From Candidatus Thioglobus sp. (lineage in GTDB: Bacteria > Pseudomonadota > Gammaproteobacteria > PS1 > Pseudothioglobaceae), in NCBI GenBank assembly GCA_012964205.1, contig DTUI01000029.1, forward strand, positions 1 to 47,445: DNA of 47,445 bases, in the 5' to 3' direction. The notes under the pieces are model-generated. The model was not told the DNA's origin and searched no databases. It saw only the letters and a program-made list of their open reading frames with translations. Below are positions 32,483 to 42,403 of the stretch, piece after piece (within the stretch, counting starts at the first letter, position 1; each line of letters starts with the position of its first letter). The position numbers and the translations under genes are program-made.

Positions 32483-34867
32483 TTAATTCCTTAACAGCTT
32501 GTGTTTAATCAACATATGCTCAATCCTATCTTGCGTTTTTTGCAACTTCAACAGCTCGATAAAATGAGCTTTTTCTAAATCTAATAAATATTGACTATCA
32601 ACCACAGTGTTGGCATCGAGTTCACTACCACAAAGAGCATCTGCAATTTTTTGTGCAATTAATTCATCATGTTCGGAAATAAAGCCACCAACCTTCATAT
32701 TGGTCAATTGTGCTAATATGTTAGCTTTTGCAGTAACACCACCAACTTTAAAGGTTTGATATAGATCTTCTGGACGATATTGCCCATCAATCATAATTTG
32801 CGCCTGCATCTTAGCAAAATATAATAACTCTAGTCGTTGTGCAACAATAACATCCTGCTGATCTAAATATCCCATATCAACAGCTAATCGTGCACTTTTA
32901 GATACTTTGGCCAACCCGATTTGCTCAAAATATTGACTCAATGCAGTAAAACTATCTTTTCTAGCTGCCGCTCGTCTAGCCATCTCTTTACAACCGCCAC
33001 CCGCAGGAATTAGTCCAACACCCATCTCTACTAAACCAATATAACTTTCTGTATGAGCTACTCGACGATTACAATGCATCAGCAATTCACAGCCGCCACC
33101 CAATGCCAAACCCTCAACTGCTGCAATAGTTGGAATTTTGCTGTATTTAAGTGACATTAGAGTTTTCTGCAATAATTCAATTACTTCATTGATAGGCCTT
33201 AAATCATCAATATTTGGTAAATTAGGTTTAAATAGTTGCCAGGCTTTTTTCTTAAACTTAGTATATAAATTTTGATGATCTATCATTCCTAATTTAGCAC
33301 CAGCAACAATCTCATATAAATTAGCGCCTGCACAAAAAGGAGCGCTATCTTGCCATAAAATCATGGCTTTAAACTCTTGTTCGGAAATTTTTATGGCTTG
33401 TTGTAGTGATTCAATCATTTCTAAATTCAAAGTATGTAACTTGGTTTTTAAACTAAAGACCGTAATACCATCATTCTCATGAAAGAATTTAACTGAATCA
33501 TTTTCAAAAATAATCTGTTCTTGCCTATTTTGACGCTCGCCCATTAGCGAAGGACGATACAGTTGGCGATCATAAACCGGATGATTAGAATAAGGAATAA
33601 ATTTGTTCTCACTAGGCGAATACGCACCATCATCAGTATAAAAGCTTGACAAGTTGTTAATCCAAGGAGGTAATGACATGGCTGGATCATCTTCTAAGAA
33701 TAAATTTAATGAAGACTGAATGCCATTAGCTTGCCATAATTCAAAAATCCCCACTTCCCAGCCAAAACCCCAGCGCAGCGCCCAATCAATATCTCTAGTT
33801 GAGATCGCAATCGTTTGTAAGTGATAAGCACTATAAAGACAAGTGTCTTTAATCACTGAATAAAGAAACTGCGATTGAGGGTGTTGATTAGCTCTAAGCT
33901 TGGCAATCCATAGGGAGCTATCTGTTTTTAAAATAGATTTAACGGAAGAATCAATCTCATAGTTAGCTTTGATATAATTTTTATCATCTATTTGATAAAC
34001 TTGAATTTCACCATTCTCTTTTTTATAAATACCAGTCTTGGTTTTTTCACCCAGTGCATGTTGTTTTAACAATCGATCTAACCACTGAGGACTTTTAAAA
34101 TAAGCGCGCCAAGGGTCTTCTTCAAGCATATGATAAAATTGATTTAAAACATGATTTAAAATGTCTAATCCAACTAGATCAGCCGTTCTAAAAGTTGCGC
34201 TTTTTGGTCGTTTTAATTGAGTCCCTGTCAAGGCATCAACCGTATCAAAATTAAGATTTAGTCTATTAGCATGATAGATACAAGTTGCTATAGAAAAAAC
34301 CCCAATACGATTAGCAACAAAGCCAGGCTCGTCCTTAGCATAGAGAATATTTTTACCTAGTTCTGAGGTAAAAAAACCTTCTAGCTGGTCTAATATTTTA
34401 GTATCAGTTTGTTTGGTTGGTATTAACTCAACCAGAGGCATATAACGTGGTGGATTAAAAAAATGGATGCCACAGAATTGATTCTTAAATTTACCTAAAT
34501 TCTCTCCAATTTGTTCAATGTTCAAACTAGATGTATTGGTTGACAAAACAACACTAGCAGATAAATAAGGAATCACCTTAATAAAGAGATCTTGTTTGGC
34601 GCTTAAATTCTCAACAATTGCCTCAATAACCAAATCACACTCTTTTAATTTAGCCAAATCATTTTCAAAAGAAGCTGGATAAATCCAAGATTGTTGAGAG
34701 GGATGGGTGAACGCCTCAGGTTTTAAGTTTTTGATATTATTTAAATCATCTTTAACATGAGATGCAAAACCAAACAACAAAGTAGGGATGTTTGCATTGG
34801 CAAATACAGCTGCAATTTGTGCACCCATCGTCCCACTGCCTAAAATACCAACCTTGTTAATCTTCAT
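32483..34867 (-). CDS. 3-hydroxyacyl-CoA dehydrogenase / enoyl-CoA hydratase fusion, dehydrogenase first
   Basis: 794 aa; N-terminal 'VGILGSGTMGAQIAAVFANANI', C-terminal crotonase 'AAVEGLALGGGCELLMHCNRRVAH'. Confidence 0.93.
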   Translation of the reverse strand: MKINKVGILGSGTMGAQIAAVFANANIPTLLFGFASHVKDDLNNIKNLKPEAFTHPSQQSWIYPASFENDLAKLKECDLVIEAIVENLSAKQDLFIKVIPYLSASVVLSTNTSSLNIEQIGENLGKFKNQFCGIHFFNPPRYMPLVELIPTKQTDTKILDQLEGFFTSELGKNILYAKDEPGFVANRIGVFSIATCIYHANRLNLNFDTVDALTGTQLKRPKSATFRTADLVGLDILNHVLNQFYHMLEEDPWRAYFKSPQWLDRLLKQHALGEKTKTGIYKKENGEIQVYQIDDKNYIKANYEIDSSVKSILKTDSSLWIAKLRANQHPQSQFLYSVIKDTCLYSAYHLQTIAISTRDIDWALRWGFGWEVGIFELWQANGIQSSLNLFLEDDPAMSLPPWINNLSSFYTDDGAYSPSENKFIPYSNHPVYDRQLYRPSLMGERQNRQEQIIFENDSVKFFHENDGITVFSLKTKLHTLNLEMIESLQQAIKISEQEFKAMILWQDSAPFCAGANLYEIVAGAKLGMIDHQNLYTKFKKKAWQLFKPNLPNIDDLRPINEVIELLQKTLMSLKYSKIPTIAAVEGLALGGGCELLMHCNRRVAHTESYIGLVEMGVGLIPAGGGCKEMARRAAARKDSFTALSQYFEQIGLAKVSKSARLAVDMGYLDQQDVIVAQRLELLYFAKMQAQIMIDGQYRPEDLYQTFKVGGVTAKANILAQLTNMKVGGFISEHDELIAQKIADALCGSELDANTVVDSQYLLDLEKAHFIELLKLQKTQDRIEHMLIKHKLLRN

Positions 34868-37196
34868 AATCGTCCACCATTAATATTTTTCGACGCAACT
34901 TAGTTAAACGTAATAGCAGCTGCTGATCATCGATATTAATTAGCTGCCTATCTAATAGCACATCAATGGCTTCAAAACTATCAACATATCCAACTCTTTT
35001 ATAAACCTTTTCAGCCTCTAGTGCAAGTATATAGGCTTGATCTAATTCATCTAATGCACTATGTTTTGCATACATCACATTACTTGTAAGCGTATCTTTT
35101 AAGTTGGAATCATTAATCAATTGATTAATTACCTTATCCTGTAGTTTGATACTGGGAAACGTCTGTTTAATGCCTCTAGGCAAGATAACCCACTTAAATA
35201 TTGATGAATAATTTAATTGATCACAAATATCACTAAGCAAAACTTGCGACTGGTGAATTTGTTTTTGTAAAGTCCACTTAACAAGATTGTCAAACTCATT
35301 GCCTAGCACTTGATGATATCTCAGCAAAGTTGAAACACCGTACATTTTTATCAATAAGTCCGAAAACATTCCGTTAACACTCTCTTGAAATTTAATTTTT
35401 GCACCAAATTTAATTAATGCAATTTCAACCAGAAAAGAAAAACTAGCACTTAAGGTGGCAAGTTGTTGGTAGCCATGTTTTTCAAAACCTTTGGTATTTT
35501 TAGGAGTCTTAGCAAGGCGACCAACGCTTAATTGCAAAACAAAACCTTTGATTTTTACACTGATAAGGTGAGCTAAGTGGCGACCTGATAATTGGTTGAA
35601 CAATGTCAAATCTTTTTTTTCTAAACTCGCCATTTCATCTCTTAAAAAAGGATGACAGCGCATTAAACCTTGTCCAAAAATAATCATGGATCGAGTTAGT
35701 ATGTTGGCACCTTCAACAGTGATAGCTATAGGGATTGCTTGATAAAGATCAGACAAATAGTTGCGCTGTCCAAGCATCACTGTCTTGCCACCATGGATGT
35801 CCATTGCTCGATTAATGTTGGTTCGTAATAATTCAGTATGATGGTATTTTAAAATTGCAGAACTCACTGAAGGGTTAAGCCCTTGGTCGAGTAAGTCTAA
35901 ATGGAAGTTACTCATAGCTTTCATGATTAAAGTGTCTGCAGCCATAGATACCAACTGTTCTGAAATTCCTTGAAATCGATATAGTGATTGTTTAAACTGC
36001 TTCCTAATCAAAGCATACTCAAGCGAGGTTTTAAGACCCAGCTCAACACCCGCTAATGACAATGAAGGTAATGATATGCCACGACCTAAGGAGAGTGATT
36101 CCATTAACATCAACCAACCTTGGCCAATCATTGCTTGGCCACCAATAACGGCAGACATTGGAATAAACACATCTTTTCCTTGGTGTGGGCCATTACTAAA
36201 ATTAGAACCAATAGGGTGATGATAACGACCAATACTTACACCTTTAAGAGAGCTATCAACCAAAGCACAAGTGATACCCAAATCTGACTGGGTGCCAATT
36301 AAGTTTTCAGGATCATAGGTTTTAAAAGCAAGGCCGATAAGTGTTGCGATTGGTGCAAGAGTGGTATAGCGCTTATCCCAATTGAGACGAATTCCTAAAA
36401 CATTATCACCGTTATGTATTTGCTGACAAATCACACCAGAATCGATCATAGCCCCAGCATCTGATCCCGCTTCAGTGGAAGTTAATGCAAAACAAGGAAT
36501 ATGAACACCAGTGGCTAGTTTCGGCAATAAATCTTTTTTTTGTTCATCTGTACCATAATGCAAAATTAATTCAGCCGGACCTAAGGAATTAGGAACCATA
36601 ACAGTCACTGCTAAAGAAATGTTGCAGCTAGATAATTGAGTCAAAATTTTTGAATGCGCCTGTGCAGAAAAGTCAAGCCCTCCATATTTTTTAGGAATAT
36701 TAAGAGACCAAAATCCTGCTGATTTGATTTGATCTAACGTCTTATCTGACAAGCCAAATTGATTGAAAGTGTCACAAAGTAAAGGTACTTTATTATGGAT
36801 AAAATCATTTTCTATAGGATTTAACAACTTGGTTTTAATATTTAATAATTTATGCCAATCAAGCTGATTAATAAACAACTGCTTTTCCCAATAAGTGTCA
36901 CCACACTCTATTGCCACTCTCTCAGTATCGCTGAGAGAAAATTTGGCTTTATTCGCAAAACGGGAGACAATAGGCTTAATTAGTAATAGCCTAATAAAGG
37001 CAATAGATAAAACCAAATTAATAAATAATAGAATAAATCCTATTATCCAAATAGCCAAGTGATTTAACCCCAGGGCAATAAGAAGGTAAAGTGTTGAAAC
37101 TGAGAAAATAAGGACAAAAAGATGCAAATACCGTTCATATCGAGAAAATAGAACGGCTAAGCCAATAACCAATGCTGCATAATAAATGAGAAGCAT
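34857..37196 (-). CDS. fadE: Acyl-CoA dehydrogenase, FadE-like
   Basis: 779 aa; two N-terminal TMs, 'DTERVAIECGDTYWEKQLF', 'VTVMVPNSLGPAELILHYGTDEQKKDLLPKLATGVHIPCFALTSTEAGSDAGAM'. Confidence 0.93.
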   Translation of the reverse strand: MLLIYYAALVIGLAVLFSRYERYLHLFVLIFSVSTLYLLIALGLNHLAIWIIGFILLFINLVLSIAFIRLLLIKPIVSRFANKAKFSLSDTERVAIECGDTYWEKQLFINQLDWHKLLNIKTKLLNPIENDFIHNKVPLLCDTFNQFGLSDKTLDQIKSAGFWSLNIPKKYGGLDFSAQAHSKILTQLSSCNISLAVTVMVPNSLGPAELILHYGTDEQKKDLLPKLATGVHIPCFALTSTEAGSDAGAMIDSGVICQQIHNGDNVLGIRLNWDKRYTTLAPIATLIGLAFKTYDPENLIGTQSDLGITCALVDSSLKGVSIGRYHHPIGSNFSNGPHQGKDVFIPMSAVIGGQAMIGQGWLMLMESLSLGRGISLPSLSLAGVELGLKTSLEYALIRKQFKQSLYRFQGISEQLVSMAADTLIMKAMSNFHLDLLDQGLNPSVSSAILKYHHTELLRTNINRAMDIHGGKTVMLGQRNYLSDLYQAIPIAITVEGANILTRSMIIFGQGLMRCHPFLRDEMASLEKKDLTLFNQLSGRHLAHLISVKIKGFVLQLSVGRLAKTPKNTKGFEKHGYQQLATLSASFSFLVEIALIKFGAKIKFQESVNGMFSDLLIKMYGVSTLLRYHQVLGNEFDNLVKWTLQKQIHQSQVLLSDICDQLNYSSIFKWVILPRGIKQTFPSIKLQDKVINQLINDSNLKDTLTSNVMYAKHSALDELDQAYILALEAEKVYKRVGYVDSFEAIDVLLDRQLINIDDQQLLLRLTKLRRKILMVDDYED

Positions 37197-37232
37197 GGTT
37201 CTATCATAACCCTATTTACAGCAAAAAAAATG

Positions 37233-38249
37233 CTAAATAGGAGAGGCGATTAGTTGTGATTCGTCCAAGCCATTATCAAGTAGCAATTCACCTAAATATA
37301 TCAAAACTTCAGCCGGAGCGGAAATGTAGAGTTCAGATTGGTTAATCACTTTATGGTCTAACGAATCATAAATCTGTTTAGCTACCTTATGGCAATCATT
37401 TTTACTAGATCGATCAAAATCACACGCAATGGTTTTATAATGATACTCATCCATCACCGCACGCCAAGATTGTGCGTAGTTATCAAAATAGGGTGAAGGT
37501 TCGGTAGCAGGATAAGCCCAATAAAAATAAACAGGATTGGTCATTTCCAAAGAAAATGCATGTTCGGCTAAACTTCTAATAGGGGCAAAGCCACCATCCC
37601 AAGCAATGAAAACCATTGGCTTGGCGGATGTTTCTTTTAGTACAAACATGCCTTTTGGGCCTACTAACTCAACCTTTGCCTTTGCCTTTAGTTTTTTAGA
37701 GAAAATTTCTTGTGAAAATTTATCAATATTAAGATTTCGAATATGAAACTCTAATTCCATACCGTGACAAGGGCAAGAGGCGATAGGGTAGCGAGAAACA
37801 ACACCTTTAAAACTCAATTCCACATCTTGACCGGCCATAAACTGCAGGGTTTGAGATCTTGGCGTTCTTAGATTGACAATCGCCATATCATCGTTAATAA
37901 AGCGAATATCTTTAATTTTAGTTTGAATACTTTGAATGGGAATTGATCGAACATCGCCAATTAAATCAAGCTCGAGCTTGATATCTGAACGCGGCGCATG
38001 ACAACACGTCAAGAATTCTTTATTATCTATTTCACTAGTAGAGAGTGAATAATCATGATGTTTTATTTTTTTTATCTCACCCTCAATAAGTTTTGCCTTG
38101 CAAGTACCGCACGTACCATTGCTACATTTATAGTTAATAGCTAAACCATGGCGCAGACCACCTTCAAGAATTGAATCATTCTCTGGGCATTCAAAATTCT
38201 GCTTATTATTCAGTTGAATATTAAAAATCTGATTAGACATATTTGCCAT
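37233..38249 (-). CDS. 2Fe-2S ferredoxin/FAD-NAD(P) oxidoreductase (CDP-6-deoxy-glucoseen reductase-like)
   Basis: N-terminal 'CSNGTCGTCKAKLIEGE...FLTCCHAP' then an FNR-like module. Start probably MANMSNQ at 38249 or MSNQ at 38240 rather than 38270. Confidence 0.85.
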   Translation of the reverse strand: MANMSNQIFNIQLNNKQNFECPENDSILEGGLRHGLAINYKCSNGTCGTCKAKLIEGEIKKIKHHDYSLSTSEIDNKEFLTCCHAPRSDIKLELDLIGDVRSIPIQSIQTKIKDIRFINDDMAIVNLRTPRSQTLQFMAGQDVELSFKGVVSRYPIASCPCHGMELEFHIRNLNIDKFSQEIFSKKLKAKAKVELVGPKGMFVLKETSAKPMVFIAWDGGFAPIRSLAEHAFSLEMTNPVYFYWAYPATEPSPYFDNYAQSWRAVMDEYHYKTIACDFDRSSKNDCHKVAKQIYDSLDHKVINQSELYISAPAEVLIYLGELLLDNGLDESQLIASPI

Positions 38250-38305
38250 TATAAAGAGTAAGAGATACAATGATTACCGAACAAGCAAAGATAAGGTGTT
38301 AATAC

Positions 38306-38794
38306 ATGATTAAATTTAAAGCGCTAATGTTATTACTTTTAAGCAGCACTGTAATGGCGAATTACACACATCCTAGTGTTGATCGTCTCCTACAGTCCAA
38401 CAATGAACCTGAGGGTGTGGTATTTGAACTGATTGAAAAAGGTAAAAATACTTGGGAGTGGGCTGCGCCCATGATCAAAGATTTAAGAGTGCAGTTGAAA
38501 GACAAATATCCAAATATAGAAATTGCCGTTGTATCCCATGGTCGTGAACAATTTCAACTCCTAAGAAAAAGAGCAAAGAAACAACAAAAGGCAATGTCTA
38601 TCTTAGAGAATCTTGTACAAAAAGAAGAGGTCAACTTACATGTTTGTGGCACACACTCCTCATGGTTTGGTATAAAACCTAGTGGCTATATTGATATTGT
38701 TGATGTTGTTGATAGTGGTCCAGCCAAGATTAATGACTACATTAACTTAGGCTATCAACCCATTCAATTGCATAAACCTAGCCATTTAAAGTAA
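38306..38794 (+). CDS. Secreted DsrE-like family protein
   Basis: 162 aa; signal peptide MIKFKALMLLLLSSTVMA, 'IAVVSHGREQFQLL', 'EEVNLHVCGTHSSWFGI' DsrE-like fold pattern. Confidence 0.7.
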   Translation: MIKFKALMLLLLSSTVMANYTHPSVDRLLQSNNEPEGVVFELIEKGKNTWEWAAPMIKDLRVQLKDKYPNIEIAVVSHGREQFQLLRKRAKKQQKAMSILENLVQKEEVNLHVCGTHSSWFGIKPSGYIDIVDVVDSGPAKINDYINLGYQPIQLHKPSHLK

Positions 38795-38967
38795 AGATGC
38801 TTGTTCGCCTTAACCCCAACCATTAAAATTAAAGTCTTGATGGAGAGTGTAATACTTGCCAAGAGTATGTATTTGAGACCTCTTAAGGTAACTGATAACG
38901 AATTAACAGTAGAGAGTCAAATTGGGTAACTTGCAAGCGTTTTGAGATAATGAAATAAGAATAAATC

Positions 38968-40035
38968 ATGAATAATGAAGCAATTAAATGTACAGACGAT
39001 AACATCGTTAAAGAACAAATAAAATTTGTTAATGGAAAAGAAGAGGGCTTAGAAATCCAGTGGTACAAAGATGGACAAAAGAAAGCTGAAGTCAATTTTG
39101 TTAATGGAAAAGAAGAGGGCTTAGAAATCCAGTGGTACAAAGATGGACAAAAGAAAGCTGAAGTCAATTTTATTAATGGCAAGAAAGACGGCTTAACGAC
39201 CTTTTGGAACGAGAATGGTCAGAAGAAAGCTGAAGTCAACTTTAAAGACGGCGAGCGAGATGGTTTATTGACTCAGTGGCACGAAAACGGTCAGAAGGAA
39301 TCTGAAGTAAATCTTGTTAATGGCAAGAAAGACAGTTTAACAACTTATTGGTACGGGGATGGTCAGAAGAAATCTAAAGTTAACTTTAAAGATGGAAAGG
39401 AAGATGGTTTAACAACCTATTGGTACGAGAACGGCCAGAAGAAATCTGAAACCAACTTTGCTAAGGAAAAGGAAGAAGGCTTAGAAACTCAATGGTACGA
39501 AAATGGACATAAAAAATCCGAAGTCAATTTTAAAGACGGCGATCGAGATGGTTTAGTGACTCTTTGGCGCGAAAATGGTCAGAAGAAGGCTGAAGTCAAC
39601 TTTAAAGACGGCGAGCGAGATGGTTTGGTAACTCTTTGGCATGAAAATGGTCAGAAGAAAACTGATTCTCACTTTGTTAACGGCAAGGAAGAGGGTCTAA
39701 AGACTCTTTGGCACGAAAATGGTCAGAAGAAATCTGAAGCTAACTTTAAAGATAACAAGCAAGATGGTTTATTGACTCAGTGGCACGAAAACGGTCAGAA
39801 AGAGCGTGAAGTCAAAGTTGTTAACGGCAAGGAGGAAGGTTTAGCAACCTATTGGCACAAAAATGGCCAGAAGAAAGGTAACAACAACTATGTCAATGGC
39901 AAAAAAGAGGGTTTAGAGACTCATTGGAACGAAAATGGTCAGAAGGAGCTTGAAATCAATTTTGTTAATGGAAGGCGAATTAGTTTTTTAGGCACTTGTC
40001 TGGGAATAATCAAAAGAGCTTTAAAATTAGCATAA
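38968..40035 (+). CDS. MORN-variant (YwqK-like) repeat protein
   Basis: 355 aa built from thirteen 24-aa units of type FVNGKEEGLETxWxENGQKKxEVN. Confidence 0.88.
   Translation: MNNEAIKCTDDNIVKEQIKFVNGKEEGLEIQWYKDGQKKAEVNFVNGKEEGLEIQWYKDGQKKAEVNFINGKKDGLTTFWNENGQKKAEVNFKDGERDGLLTQWHENGQKESEVNLVNGKKDSLTTYWYGDGQKKSKVNFKDGKEDGLTTYWYENGQKKSETNFAKEKEEGLETQWYENGHKKSEVNFKDGDRDGLVTLWRENGQKKAEVNFKDGERDGLVTLWHENGQKKTDSHFVNGKEEGLKTLWHENGQKKSEANFKDNKQDGLLTQWHENGQKEREVKVVNGKEEGLATYWHKNGQKKGNNNYVNGKKEGLETHWNENGQKELEINFVNGRRISFLGTCLGIIKRALKLA
39025..39960 (+). repeat. Thirteen 72-bp tandem coding repeats; units 1 and 2 (39025-39096, 39097-39168) identical
   Basis: Direct alignment of the DNA and protein; 13 x 72 = 936 bp. 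Confidence 0.92.
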
Positions 40036-40123
40036 TATCTCTTAGATTGGCAGGGGTATAAAAATAATATAAACTATAGCGTTAATACAATCAATTTAAC
40101 ATAATATAAATTATACGAACTAA

Positions 40124-41098
40124 TTATAAATGTTCAGAAATAACATCAATGAGCGCTTCAATATGATCTGTACGTGTATTTAATGCAGGAATGTAGCCAA
40201 ACTCCTTGCCACCAGCATCTATAAAATAACCACGGTTTTCATCGTCAATCTCTTCAAGTGTCTCTAAACAGTCGGCTGAGAACCCTGGGCACACTACCTG
40301 AACACTTTTAATGCCAGAATTTGCAAAAGATTCCAAAGTATCCTTTGTGTAGGGCTTGGTCCATTCTTCTCTGCCAAAAATAGATTGAAAGCTAGCCTGC
40401 CATTGATCATCTTTCAAATTAAGGGATTTAGCCAGTAAGTCAGCCGTTTGCATACAATGCTGATAATAAACATCGCCATTGTCAACATAACGCTGTGGAA
40501 TGCCATGAAATGAAATAAGCAACTTATCAGCAACACCATGCTCGGTTTGATACTCACTAATAGAGTTGTTTAACGCCTGAATATAGCTTTTATTTTGATA
40601 ATATTGCTCTATAAAAACAAGTTCTGGTTGTTTTGACCAAGTATCTAGCTCTAAGTTGATTGCATCAAGTGTTGAAAGTGTTGTGGTTTTTGAATATTGA
40701 GGATAAAGCGGCAAAACAATAATTTTGTCACAAGCCTTGTCTTTTAGCTTGTTTAGTGCAGAGGAGATAGATGGATTGCCATAACGCATACCCATTTCAA
40801 ATTCTAACTCTGTATCTTGATTTTTCAGTGCTTTTTTAACACCAGATAGCTGTTTTTGAGTGATATTCAATAAAGGGGATCCTGGGCCAAAGCTATCCCA
40901 AATTTTGGCATAATTAAGTGCAGATTTTGCAGGCCTGATATTCAAGATAACCAAATTTAATGCTAGCCACCAGATAAGTTTATTTGGTGGATCAACCACT
41001 CTAGGGTCGGATAAAAATTCAGATAGATATCGTCTTAAAGCAGCTTTTGTGGGCTCGTCTGGTGTGCCTAAATTGGTCAATAAAACGCCTATTTTCAT
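40124..41098 (-). CDS. hemH: Ferrochelatase
   Basis: 324 aa; 'GVLLTNLGTPDEPTKAALRRYLSEFLSDPRVVD', 'LLISFHGIPQRYVDNGDVY', 'CPGFSADCLETLEEI'. Confidence 0.97.
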   Translation of the reverse strand: MKIGVLLTNLGTPDEPTKAALRRYLSEFLSDPRVVDPPNKLIWWLALNLVILNIRPAKSALNYAKIWDSFGPGSPLLNITQKQLSGVKKALKNQDTELEFEMGMRYGNPSISSALNKLKDKACDKIIVLPLYPQYSKTTTLSTLDAINLELDTWSKQPELVFIEQYYQNKSYIQALNNSISEYQTEHGVADKLLISFHGIPQRYVDNGDVYYQHCMQTADLLAKSLNLKDDQWQASFQSIFGREEWTKPYTKDTLESFANSGIKSVQVVCPGFSADCLETLEEIDDENRGYFIDAGGKEFGYIPALNTRTDHIEALIDVISEHL

Positions 41099-41439
41099 GA
41101 TATTTTATCCAAGTTAGTGTCAATAAAATCACGCACAAAATCAGGTGTTTGTGCTGAATGAAAACGATCCACCTCTTCACCATTAATAAAAGCGATAACC
41201 GTTGGAAATCCACGCACACCATAGCGTCCAGCGATTTTCATATTCTCATCTTCAGCTTCAATTTTGGTCAATAAGAATTCAGATTCATCAAATTCAGCAG
41301 CAACAGCAGTAATAATAGGCTCCAAAATATTACACGGCCCACACCACTCTGCTGAAATATCTAAAACCACCAAACGCTCAAAAGACTCTTTCAAGACAAG
41401 CACTTCAAATGTATCAATATTTACCTCCATAGCAGACAT
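41095..41439 (-). CDS. Thioredoxin-family protein
   Basis: 114 aa; 'VVLDISAEWCGPCNILEPII' with WCGPC, 'YGVRGFPTVIAFINGEEV'. Confidence 0.93.
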   Translation of the reverse strand: MSAMEVNIDTFEVLVLKESFERLVVLDISAEWCGPCNILEPIITAVAAEFDESEFLLTKIEAEDENMKIAGRYGVRGFPTVIAFINGEEVDRFHSAQTPDFVRDFIDTNLDKIS

Positions 41440-41443
41440 ATTA

Positions 41444-42133
41444 TTAACGTCTTAAAGAGTTTAAATCAAAGTGTCGGCGTCTATTTCTATTAACAATTAA
41501 GAAAGAAATTAGCAGAAAGGTAGCTGCAATCGCCACACTAAAATAAATCCAATTAGCTATCAGTATATTCATTAAGAAGTCTTCTTTAATCTCGTTATTA
41601 ACTGGATTAAGTGTTTCAGTATTAACAGTCTCAGAGATGCTAGTAGTAGCAGACTTAAATGCGCTGGCCGCTTGATTTAATGCAAGGTTATCTTGTGTTA
41701 AGGTGTTAATAGATGCATTAAGTGTACTGATATCGGCAATTAACTTAGTATTAGACTGCTCAAGAAGGGTGATATTATTCTCTGCATTAAGTAATTCAGC
41801 AGATAAAGCGGTTATTTTTATCTTGTATTTCTCGTTGTTAGTATCAAGGTTAAGTACCGGCTTAGGTTTAATAATTGGTGCTTGGCTAGTTACATTAGAA
41901 GATAAGATCCAGCCATTTATATCATCAACAGCCACCAAAGACCATCCAGAATAATGCATGGTTAAGCGCTGTAATTGCTGATTCTGATTCACGATTTTAA
42001 GAATATTTTTAGAACTTTGCTCAGATTTACTAGATCGAATCTTACTGTCGTCATTAATAACAAAAACAGCTGAATTTGCCCAAAGGTTAGCACTTAGTAA
42101 TAATGAAAAAATTAGCAGAAATCTAGCTTGCAT
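41444..42133 (-). CDS. SH3-domain membrane protein (YgiM/TIGR04211-like)
   Basis: 229 aa; signal peptide, SH3b-like N-term 'KIRSSKSEQSSKNILKIVNQNQQLQRL', coiled coil, C-terminal TM then 'NRNRRRHFDLNSLRR'. Confidence 0.75.
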   Translation of the reverse strand: MQARFLLIFSLLLSANLWANSAVFVINDDSKIRSSKSEQSSKNILKIVNQNQQLQRLTMHYSGWSLVAVDDINGWILSSNVTSQAPIIKPKPVLNLDTNNEKYKIKITALSAELLNAENNITLLEQSNTKLIADISTLNASINTLTQDNLALNQAASAFKSATTSISETVNTETLNPVNNEIKEDFLMNILIANWIYFSVAIAATFLLISFLIVNRNRRRHFDLNSLRR

Positions 42134-42403
42134 ATCAAAATAGTAAAAAATAGATAAAAAGTAGTCATAGTATAAGCTGAAAATGACAAAAATCTAAAAA
42201 ATAAGCCTAAAAATAGATAAATTCATTAAAAATCAATAGGTTAAGAGAATAAAAATGACTTGTCCATATTTTGACGATTTAATATTAAGCCAAGGATTTA
42301 TTTAGTTTTTTTGTAAAAGTAGCTTAAATCTAATATTTGGCAATATTCATCAAAAAAATGCTGAAAAATCATTTTTTTTACAATTTTTTTGGTTAAGTTT
42401 TGA

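Noticed and set aside
38883-39182. 99-aa minus-strand ORF with an internal repeat (LTSAFFCPSLYHWISKPSSFP x2)
   Set aside because: Antisense shadow of the identical MORN repeat units 1-2 of the plus-strand gene; not an independent protein.
39025-39960. Direct repeats considered as a CRISPR-like array
   Set aside because: Repeats are contiguous 72-bp coding units in one long ORF with no spacers.
42134-42403. AT-rich 270-bp intergenic region considered for an ncRNA or promoter array
   Set aside because: Only homopolymer A/T runs and no convincing structure, ORF or repeat visible by eye.
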